Positions 7,574 to 13,648 of a stretch of DNA of 32,082 bases are shown one piece after another. The notes under the pieces were generated by a model. That model made no database searches and was not told the DNA's origin. It saw only the letters and a list, made by a program, of their open reading frames with translations. Position numbers and translations under genes: made by a program. Origin of the DNA: Bacteroidales bacterium (lineage in GTDB: Bacteria > Bacteroidota > Bacteroidia > Bacteroidales > VadinHA17); contig JAHYJA010000022.1 of assembly GCA_019429325.1 (NCBI GenBank), forward strand, positions 1 to 32,082, read 5' to 3'. Position 1 is the stretch's first letter, and every line of letters starts with the position of its first letter.

Positions 7574-9187
7574 ATGGCAAGTCTCAGGTTTTTACTGGGA
7601 ATGATCCCGGCAACTTCAAAGATTGAACAGGAAGAGAAAGCTCTGGTTGAGGAATATGAGCGACTGGGTGCTTTCACGAAATCGGAACTCCTGGCAAAAT
7701 ATAACAGGCTGAATGAACTGATACATTCTACTGATTTCATTCAGAAGAAAAAGGAGATAGAATCGCTTCAGTATAAAAACTCCGAAGAGTATGCCAGGGA
7801 AAAAGAGTTTTTGTCGCTTCAGAAATCCAGGGATATCGTTCTTTATTTCAAGACCGTAGGAGGAAGTGCGCTGAAACGGTTCAGGGAGATGGATGGTTCT
7901 CAGAAGATAAAGGATTATGAGGCCCTGGAGAGCCTTATAAATTCATATGAATTCAAGCAGAAGCAGAAGATGAAGCCCATTACCTTCAAGGACAGCGAAG
8001 AATACAGGAAATACCTTGAATACAAGTCCCTGAAATCTGACTATGAGATCAAATCGTATTACAAGGCAATCAGGAAGGGTGAGGCAGTAAAATCGAAGGC
8101 AGTTGAGCGCTTCGAAGAGCTCGGTGCATTTATAAGAAGTAACGAATTCCTTGCTAAGAAAAGGATGAAGCCGATCACTTTCAGGGATACGGAGGAGTAT
8201 AAAAAACTGCTTGAATACAAGCGTCTTAAGGGAAGCGCTGATATTAAGGAGTATTACAGGTTCAGGGCATCGAAGGAGTACGCCAACTTTCTGAACACCG
8301 ACGGTTCGGCACGGCTTGAAAGATATCATGAACTTAAGGATTATCTGGCCACACCTGAGTTCCGGGACAGAAAAAGCTACCTTCTCGATAAGAAGAGGTT
8401 TGAAAAGACAGAGATGTTCCGGGAGATTCAGGAATTTGAAAACCTGAAGAAGACTCCGGAAATCGTCTGGTACTTCAGGGTGAAAGACTCCAACAAGTTT
8501 GATGTACTTAAGACCAGGGAACTGACCTTCGCCGATGAATTCGAGGGCGACAGGCTCGACACGGGCAAATGGCTCACAAACTACTACTGGGGCGAGAAGC
8601 TCCTTAAGGACAGGTACTCAGTGGAATCGGATCTTCAGGCCTATACGGAGAAGGATAATTTTGAGGTACGCAACAGCCTCCTGAAGATACATACCAAACC
8701 CCAGAAGATCAACGGCAAAGTATGGTCGGCGGCTCAGGGTTTCAACACAAAGGATTTTAATTATACCTCGGGGCTCATCAATTCCGGCAACAGCTTCCGC
8801 CAGAAATATGGCATCTTCTCAGCCAAGATCCGACTGGGCAATCCCGAAGCAAGGAACGCCTTCTGGATGATCTCCGGCGAGCTCACTCCGCATGTCGATA
8901 TCTGCCGGACATCCGGCAATAAGGTGTGGTTTGACTATTCATCATTACCGGTTAAAAAAGCCAGGACTTCAGTCGGTTCGAAATACGCAAATGATTTCTT
9001 CATCTATACCCTGGAATGGACCAGCGACAGGCTTGTATGGAAAATAAACGGTAAAGAGGTTTTCAAACAAAAATCCGACATTCCCCAGGATCCGATGTTC
9101 ATCCACCTGGCCGGCGGCCTTGAAAAACCGATCAACGGCATGACAACCATGGATGTTGACTGGGTGAGGGTATATCAGTATAAATAA
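7574..9187 (+). CDS. Four-repeat helical protein with a catalytically degenerate GH16-like domain
   Basis: The 537-residue protein has no signal peptide, so it is predicted cytosolic. Residues 30-315 contain four charged, helix-rich repeats of 65-73 residues; their most conserved parts are at 70-92, 141-163, 206-228 and 279-301 (for example SEEYRKYLEYKSLK and TEEYKKLLEYKRLK), and two units share KPITF. Residues 316-537 look like a GH16 jelly roll (LTFADEFEGDRLDTGKW at the start, WTSDRLVWKINGKEVF and MDVDWVRVYQYK at the end). At the GH16 active site, normally ExDxxE, the sequence is H440-V-D442-I-C-R445, so both catalytic glutamates are gone. A sugar-binding or structural role is therefore more likely than hydrolysis. 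It stands alone, upstream of two palindromes. Confidence 0.8.
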   Translation: MASLRFLLGMIPATSKIEQEEKALVEEYERLGAFTKSELLAKYNRLNELIHSTDFIQKKKEIESLQYKNSEEYAREKEFLSLQKSRDIVLYFKTVGGSALKRFREMDGSQKIKDYEALESLINSYEFKQKQKMKPITFKDSEEYRKYLEYKSLKSDYEIKSYYKAIRKGEAVKSKAVERFEELGAFIRSNEFLAKKRMKPITFRDTEEYKKLLEYKRLKGSADIKEYYRFRASKEYANFLNTDGSARLERYHELKDYLATPEFRDRKSYLLDKKRFEKTEMFREIQEFENLKKTPEIVWYFRVKDSNKFDVLKTRELTFADEFEGDRLDTGKWLTNYYWGEKLLKDRYSVESDLQAYTEKDNFEVRNSLLKIHTKPQKINGKVWSAAQGFNTKDFNYTSGLINSGNSFRQKYGIFSAKIRLGNPEARNAFWMISGELTPHVDICRTSGNKVWFDYSSLPVKKARTSVGSKYANDFFIYTLEWTSDRLVWKINGKEVFKQKSDIPQDPMFIHLAGGLEKPINGMTTMDVDWVRVYQYK

Positions 9188-9194
9188 TCAGATA

Positions 9195-9222
9195 GTAGTG
9201 GCGTAGCATGCTACGCCACTAC
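9195..9222. repeat. Perfect 28-bp palindrome
   Basis: GTAGTGGCGTAGCA followed directly by its exact reverse complement. It has no loop and is centred on GCATGC. It lies 8 bp after the GH16-like gene's stop codon, so as RNA it could protect or terminate the message. It shares its core design with the palindrome at 9260-9281, suggesting REP-type dispersed elements. Confidence 0.85.
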
Positions 9223-9259
9223 CATGATGGCATGTAAACTACTCATAATAGTGGTTGTG

Positions 9260-9281
9260 GGGGCGTTGCATGCAACGCCCC
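9260..9281. repeat. Perfect 22-bp palindrome
   Basis: GGGGCGTTGCA followed directly by its exact reverse complement, again centred on GCATGC. The core GGCGT-T-GCATGC-A-ACGCC differs from the palindrome at 9195 by a compensated A/T swap, so pairing is kept while the sequence changes. It is probably a REP-like element. Confidence 0.85.
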
Positions 9282-9303
9282 TCCTATAATTATTATTAAG
9301 AGC

Positions 9304-9330
9304 TGTAACTTTTTTGAAATTCGGCCGTCT
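9304..9330 (+). promoter_or_regulatory. ECF-type promoter of the sigma factor gene
   Basis: TGTAAC (9304-9309) and CGTC (9326-9329) are separated by 16 bp, the usual layout of an ECF sigma promoter (AAC in the -35 and CGTC in the -10). The ATG follows at 9351. The same GTAACTTTTT...CGTC pattern occurs before the barrel gene, suggesting autoregulation. Confidence 0.55.
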
Positions 9331-9350
9331 TTGCTATTGTAAACCGGGTT

Positions 9351-9836
9351 ATGACTGTAAAAGAATACAACAGATCCGTTGAGAAGCACGCCGATTCGGT
9401 ATATCGCTTTATCAGGGCCAGCCTTAAAGATGAGGAGAGGGCAAACGATATTGTTCAGGACAGCTACGAAAAGCTGTGGAGGCACGTGGCAGAAATAGAA
9501 TACTCAGTTGTGAAATCATGGCTTTTCTCTGCCGCTTATAACAGAATGATCGATATCATCCGCAAAGAGAAAAGGATAGTATCGGTTGAGACATACGACG
9601 AAACGGACTATATCTCGGAATCTCAGTACACCGATCTCAATGAAATACTTCACGAAGCCCTGGAGCGTCTGCCTGAAAACCAGAGGATTCCGGTCATTCT
9701 TCGCGACTACGAGGGATACAGCTATAAAGAGATCGGGGAGATAACGGGGTTGAGTGAAGCCCAGGTCAAGATCAATATCTATCGCGGCCGGATGGCACTG
9801 AAAGATTATATCGGGAAAATTGAAACTGTCCTTTAA
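9351..9836 (+). CDS. ECF-family RNA polymerase sigma factor
   Basis: The 161-residue protein has the two-domain ECF layout. Sigma region 2 covers about residues 10-75, with DEERANDIVQDSYEKLWRHV and WLFSAAYNRMIDIIRKEKR. Region 4 covers about 105-155, with LPENQRIPVILRDYEGYSYK and the helix-turn-helix IGEITGLSEAQVKINIYRGR. It should direct RNA polymerase to GTAAC/CGTC-type promoters in response to a signal relayed by the anti-sigma factor encoded 2 bp downstream. An ECF-type promoter precedes it, implying autoregulation. The inducing signal cannot be read from the sequence; the third gene of the cassette, an outer-membrane barrel, suggests a cell-envelope role. Confidence 0.92.
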   Translation: MTVKEYNRSVEKHADSVYRFIRASLKDEERANDIVQDSYEKLWRHVAEIEYSVVKSWLFSAAYNRMIDIIRKEKRIVSVETYDETDYISESQYTDLNEILHEALERLPENQRIPVILRDYEGYSYKEIGEITGLSEAQVKINIYRGRMALKDYIGKIETVL

Positions 9837-9838
9837 CA

Positions 9839-10912
9839 ATGAAACCCGACAGGTCAAATTATGAAATATGGTTCATCGACTGGCTCGATGGAAAGCTGGA
9901 TGAGAGTCAGGTGCAGCAGCTTCAGGAATTTCTTGACGGGAATCCTGACCTGATGGAGGAGTTCAAGGTTCTTGCCCCTGTTCACCTTAAGCCCCCGGAT
10001 GGTTCCTTCGTGAGTAAAGAGAGCCTCAAAAAGAGACCTGGCGATCTGACCGACTCCCAGTTTGAATATCTCTGTATTGCCAGTCTTGAAAACGACCTCT
10101 CGCCTGCTCAGGCCGGAGAGCTTCATGAAGCAATGGCTGATGATCCCGCGAAGAGTCAGATCTACAATCTGGTTAACAAAATAAAACTGGTTCCTGCTGA
10201 AACAAGATATTTACACAAGTCGAAGCTTAAAAGAGTCGGCGTATACGCGAAAGTGTTCCGTATTTCACTGGCGCTGTCAGGTGCAGCTGCAGCAGTCGCT
10301 CTGTTTCTGACGCTTTTTACACCCGACCCTGCCGGAATGCATCAGCCGGAGTTGCCCGTTGCCATAATAATGATACCTCCGGCTATTACCGGACCTCAGG
10401 CAGATGAACCTGAGGATGCGATCATAGCCGAGGCACAGGCAGATGAGCCTGCAGAGTCAATCATCAGGGAGACACCTGCCGCTGTAAGTCATTATTACGC
10501 AACCAGCGATTCTGTAAAAAATTATGTCCCGGACTTTCCTGTGATGAACCTGTCTCCTGCACCTGTACCGGGAAAGGTGTTTATTGCCGGCATTTATGAG
10601 GCACGAAGCTCTCTTGTGGAATATGAGCCTGGTCTTGTGGTACCTCTCTTCCCTGATGAAAGAAGCAATGTCAACAGGTTTTTTGCCAGGCTCTTTCATG
10701 AAAAGATCATGAGAGACAGCACTGCAGGCGACAGACCCGTTAAAGGCTATGAGATCGCAGAAGCCGGGATTGCGGGTCTTAACAAACTATTGGGCACCGG
10801 TATTGCCCTGCAGAGGAATACCGACGAGAACGGTGAAGTAAGGTCAGTATATTTCAGTTCAGGATTGCTTAAATTCAACGCACCTGTAAAAAAAACCGGG
10901 ACATTACAGTAA
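9839..10912 (+). CDS. Membrane-anchored anti-sigma factor-like protein
   Basis: The 357-residue protein is encoded 2 bp after the ECF sigma gene and is almost certainly its anti-sigma partner. The cytoplasmic N-terminus has two similar modules, NYEIWFIDWLDGKLDESQVQ (about residues 7-45) and DLTDSQFEYLCIASLENDLS (about 69-108), each followed by a D/N-P turn; this looks like an internal duplication of a Bacteroidota anti-sigma module without a zinc motif. A single TM segment lies at about residues 141-160, followed by a low-complexity acidic/proline stretch with a short repeat (QADEPEDAII and QADEPAESII) and a periplasmic domain of about 150 residues that I do not recognise. The barrel gene follows after a 52-bp gap. 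Role inferred from position and architecture. Confidence 0.78.
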   Translation: MKPDRSNYEIWFIDWLDGKLDESQVQQLQEFLDGNPDLMEEFKVLAPVHLKPPDGSFVSKESLKKRPGDLTDSQFEYLCIASLENDLSPAQAGELHEAMADDPAKSQIYNLVNKIKLVPAETRYLHKSKLKRVGVYAKVFRISLALSGAAAAVALFLTLFTPDPAGMHQPELPVAIIMIPPAITGPQADEPEDAIIAEAQADEPAESIIRETPAAVSHYYATSDSVKNYVPDFPVMNLSPAPVPGKVFIAGIYEARSSLVEYEPGLVVPLFPDERSNVNRFFARLFHEKIMRDSTAGDRPVKGYEIAEAGIAGLNKLLGTGIALQRNTDENGEVRSVYFSSGLLKFNAPVKKTGTLQ

Positions 10913-10936
10913 CTTTTTACACCATGTTGCCGTCAC
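10910..10936 (+). promoter_or_regulatory. ECF-type promoter of the barrel gene
   Basis: GTAACTTTTT begins at 10909 and overlaps the anti-sigma stop codon; CGTC follows at 10931-10934, 17 bp after the AAC. It matches the promoter before the sigma gene in both boxes and in the T-rich start of the spacer. It would give the barrel gene (ATG 10965) direct control by this sigma factor. Confidence 0.5.
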
Positions 10937-10964
10937 ACTTCTGGTAACCATTATCAAAAAAGTC

Positions 10965-11834
10965 ATGAAACGAATAGGAATATTACTGATTGCCGCGGCA
11001 GTGATCTGCCAGGCTTTCTCTCAGGAAAAAGCGCTGGGAGCACAGGAGGAGAAAAATGCAAACAAGAGGCTGGGCATGCTTGAAACTCTTGAAGGGTCAA
11101 ATACCCGGTATGAAAAACCGTCACAGGATTATGATAACGACTATGATATCCTGTACCGCCATCAGGATTATGATGAGAAGACCAGGAGCAGACGGGCAAA
11201 GAACTTCAGGGGACACTGGTCGGGTTTCGAGTTTGGGTTTAACAATTATACGTATCTGAGAAGCATGGACCTGCCCGATGATATTTCTTATATGTCTCTC
11301 ATAACCAGCAAATCAAACTCTTTTAATTTTAACATCTCTCAGCTCAACATGGGGATTACGAGGCGTTTGGGCTTTGTGACCGGTATCGGGCTTAACTGCA
11401 ATAATTACCGCTTCGAAGGGAGCAACAACATCACTGTCGGTCCCGGCAAAGTAATCGCAGAGCTTATACCTGAAAGCGGATCAGCCGTTAAAAGGTCAAA
11501 ATTCTCAACCCTTTACCTTAACGTGCCGGTTCTGCTTGAACTGCAAATCCCTGCAGGGTACAGCCGTAGTCTTAATATTGCGGCAGGGGTGATAGGAGGA
11601 ATAAAGCTCAATGCCACCACCAAGATTGTATTTGAGAATAAGGAGACCGTCAAAGCAAACGGTGATTTCAACCTTAACCTGTTCAGGGGAGGATTTACAG
11701 CCAGGGTAGGTTACGAAAATTTCATGCTGTACGGGACCTATTATGCCACCCCATGGTTCAGGGAGCTTAAAGGCCCGAACGGTCGAAATCCTGAGCCCTT
11801 CGAGATCGGGCTCGCATTCACCTTTAATAATTAA
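10965..11834 (+). CDS. Outer-membrane beta-barrel protein of the ECF cassette (PorT-like)
   Basis: The 289-residue protein has a signal peptide (IGILLIAAAVICQAFS, cleavage near residue 20). A charged, tyrosine-rich linker with the near-repeat YDNDYDILYRHQDYDE covers about residues 54-70. From about residue 80 there is an eight-stranded-barrel-like domain beginning HWSGFEFGFNNY and ending EPFEIGLAFTFNN, resembling PorT/OMP_b-brl proteins of Bacteroidota. It has its own ECF-type promoter and is probably the main target of the sigma factor encoded upstream, for example as an envelope-stress output or part of the signalling loop. No enzymatic motif is visible. Confidence 0.75.
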   Translation: MKRIGILLIAAAVICQAFSQEKALGAQEEKNANKRLGMLETLEGSNTRYEKPSQDYDNDYDILYRHQDYDEKTRSRRAKNFRGHWSGFEFGFNNYTYLRSMDLPDDISYMSLITSKSNSFNFNISQLNMGITRRLGFVTGIGLNCNNYRFEGSNNITVGPGKVIAELIPESGSAVKRSKFSTLYLNVPVLLELQIPAGYSRSLNIAAGVIGGIKLNATTKIVFENKETVKANGDFNLNLFRGGFTARVGYENFMLYGTYYATPWFRELKGPNGRNPEPFEIGLAFTFNN

Positions 11835-11873
11835 AATGGACCGCCCTGCCGGGCAATTCATACAGAATATTAT

Positions 11874-12026
11874 GAGGCTGTCCCAAAAGTACTTTTAACC
11901 ACTAAGGACTCAAAGTACACACTAAGGACACAAAGTATATAATCCTGGTTGATAATTCTTTGTGTCCTTTGTGTTTTCCCTGGTGTCCTTTGTGTTTAGA
12001 TTAATTTGGACTTTTGAGGAAGCCTC
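11874..12026. mobile_element. MITE-like non-coding element with IS-type ends
   Basis: This 153-bp non-coding stretch is bounded by imperfect inverted ends: GAGGCTGTCCCAAAAGT on the left and, reverse-complemented from the right, GAGGCTTCCTCAAAAGT. These ends resemble those of IS1182-like insertion sequences. TAT flanks both sides and could be a short target duplication. Inside are direct copies of CACTAAGGAC(T/A)CAAAGTA and a perfect 12-bp stem, AAGGACACAAAG (11924-11935) with CTTTGTGTCCTT (11958-11969). There is no open reading frame, so it would have to be moved by a transposase encoded elsewhere. It could alternatively be a dispersed repeat not linked to any IS. Confidence 0.6.
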
Positions 12027-12028
12027 TA

Positions 12029-12060
12029 TTTGTATCTTCCCTGCTCCTGGCGTATATTTG
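12029..12060 (+). promoter_or_regulatory. Consensus Bacteroidota promoter for the E1-like gene
   Basis: TTTG (12029-12032), exactly 20 bp, then TATATTTG (12053-12060) match the TTTG-N20-TAnnTTTG consensus. It starts 2 bp outside the right end of the MITE-like element and lies 17 bp before the ATG at 12078, so the leader must be very short. Confidence 0.7.
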
Positions 12061-12077
12061 CATAAATCAGCGGATAA

Positions 12078-12854
12078 ATGTCAGGAACCATATTAACCCC
12101 CAGGGAAATACGCAGATACAGCAGGCAGATAATGATCCCGGAAGTCGGGATCGCCGGGCAGGAAAAAATCCGTAAGTCAAGGGTCATTGTTGTCGGTGCC
12201 GGGGGGCTCGGATCTCCGGTACTACAGTATCTTGTAGCTGCAGGTGTCGGTATGGCAGGCATCGCGGAATTCGACACAGTTGATGAAACCAACCTTCAGA
12301 GACAGGTTCTCTACGGCTCAGATGATGTTGGCAAGCTTAAATCGATAATCGCTAAGGAACGTCTTGTTCATCTGAATTCCCTGGTTGAAATTCCGATACT
12401 TAACCTGAGAATCGATGCAAAAAATGCGATCCGCGCTTTTGAGAACTACGATATCGTTGTGGATGCAACTGATAATTACGAAGCCAGATACGTGATCAGT
12501 GATGCCTGTGTCATACTTGATAAGCCGATGGTCCATGGTTCAGTTTACAAGTCAGAGGCACAGGTAGCCGTTTTCAACTATAACGGAGGCCCGACTTACA
12601 GATGCTTTAATCCATATGTAAAGGATCCGGCTTTAAGGGATCCCCGCCCAGCAGATGTGGGTATACTCGGGGTCCTTACCGGTATGACCGGAACCATTAT
12701 GGCCAGCGAGGTTCTGAAGATCATAACGGGAACAGGAGAGGTCCTGTCCGGGAAAGTTTTGTTAGTCAATACTTTCAATTACAAGTTTACCGTTATTAAG
12801 ATAAAAAGCGTCCCCGGGAATCATAATATAAGGGAGATCCAGACCTTTGACTAA
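12078..12854 (+). CDS. ThiF/MoeB/HesA-family E1-like adenylyltransferase lacking the usual cysteines
   Basis: The 258-residue protein has the complete adenylation core of the ubiquitin-activating-like family: RRYSRQI at 12-18, the nucleotide loop GAGGLGS at 40-46, D66 in EFDTVDETNLQRQ, K86 in GKLK and the DATDN motif at 129-133. These enzymes activate the C-terminal Gly-Gly of a small sulfur-carrier protein (ThiS or MoaD). ThiF and MoeB also have four zinc cysteines and a catalytic cysteine; here only C176 of YRC remains. The usual C-[ER]-x-A-G is PADVG and the C-terminal CPxC is absent. It therefore could form acyl-adenylates but not use cysteine chemistry in the standard way. The peptidase E gene follows by 18 bp. 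No ThiS/MoaD gene is in the window. Confidence 0.85.
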   Translation: MSGTILTPREIRRYSRQIMIPEVGIAGQEKIRKSRVIVVGAGGLGSPVLQYLVAAGVGMAGIAEFDTVDETNLQRQVLYGSDDVGKLKSIIAKERLVHLNSLVEIPILNLRIDAKNAIRAFENYDIVVDATDNYEARYVISDACVILDKPMVHGSVYKSEAQVAVFNYNGGPTYRCFNPYVKDPALRDPRPADVGILGVLTGMTGTIMASEVLKIITGTGEVLSGKVLLVNTFNYKFTVIKIKSVPGNHNIREIQTFD

Positions 12855-12872
12855 AATATTATTACGTTATAT

Positions 12873-13580
12873 ATGAGACTCTTACTTATCAGCAACTCAA
12901 CAAATCAGGGAGAACCCTATCTTGATCATCCAAAGTTCTACATAAGGGATTTTCTGGGAAATACCCCTGTAAAAGCACTGTTCATTCCTTATGCTGCCGT
13001 GACGTTTTCATACGATGCCTACGAATCGAAGGTATCGGAAAGGTTCCGGGAGGTGGGGCATGATGTTGTCTCCATACACCGGTTCAGCGATCCTGTAGCT
13101 GCTGTCAGGGAAGCGCAGGCTATTGTGGTCGGGGGCGGCAATACATGGAAGCTCCTGAAACTTATCCACGGGAACGGGCTGATAGAGCCTGTAAGGGAGA
13201 GAGTCGCTTCGGGTATTCCTTTTATTGGCTGGAGTGCAGGGGCAAATGTCGCATGTCCCACCATCATGACCACGAATGACATGCCTGTTGTTGAGCCCGG
13301 TTCCTTCAGTTCATTTGGCTTCATCCCCTTCCAGATAAACCCGCATTACCTCGATGCGAATCCCGAAGGCCACGCCGGAGAAACGAGGGAGCAAAGAATA
13401 GAGGAATATATCGAGATGAATCCTGATATAAGTGTTGCAGGACTCAGAGAGGGAACAATGTTCCTGCTTGAAAATGGGAGCTTAAGCCTCCACGGCTTCC
13501 GAAAAGCAAGGATCTTCAAAAAAGGGAATCCCCCGGAAGAGCTGGGAGAAGGTGATGATTTCTCTTTCCTTCTGATTTAG
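12873..13580 (+). CDS. pepE: Peptidase E (alpha-aspartyl dipeptidase, family S51)
   Basis: The 235-residue protein matches the E. coli enzyme (229 residues) closely in length and motifs. The nucleophile elbow is GWSAGAN with S121; D136 (TTNDMPVVE) and H158 (NPHYLD) complete the Ser-Asp-His arrangement expected from the family. VVGGGNTWKLL at 85-95 is also characteristic. It hydrolyses dipeptides with N-terminal aspartate in the cytosol, releasing aspartate for reuse; no signal peptide is present. It is 18 bp downstream of the E1-like gene and is probably co-transcribed with it, although no functional link between them is known to me. Confidence 0.92.
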   Translation: MRLLLISNSTNQGEPYLDHPKFYIRDFLGNTPVKALFIPYAAVTFSYDAYESKVSERFREVGHDVVSIHRFSDPVAAVREAQAIVVGGGNTWKLLKLIHGNGLIEPVRERVASGIPFIGWSAGANVACPTIMTTNDMPVVEPGSFSSFGFIPFQINPHYLDANPEGHAGETREQRIEEYIEMNPDISVAGLREGTMFLLENGSLSLHGFRKARIFKKGNPPEELGEGDDFSFLLI

Positions 13581-13607
13581 ATTGAGTCTCTGAATAAGTT
13601 ACCTTTG
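13576..13607 (+). promoter_or_regulatory. Likely promoter of the AsmA-like gene
   Basis: TACCTTTG (13600-13607) fits TAnnTTTG, with a weaker -33 TTTA (13576-13579) 20 bp upstream. The ATG at 13649 follows about 40 nt later. Confidence 0.4.
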
Positions 13608-13648
13608 CTGACCTGTTATAATCACGGTAAAGACATCCGTTTCAGGGA

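Noticed and set aside
11835-11873. Terminator after the barrel gene (GCCC-TGCC-GGGC)
   Set aside because: The stem is only about 4 bp and no T-tract follows.
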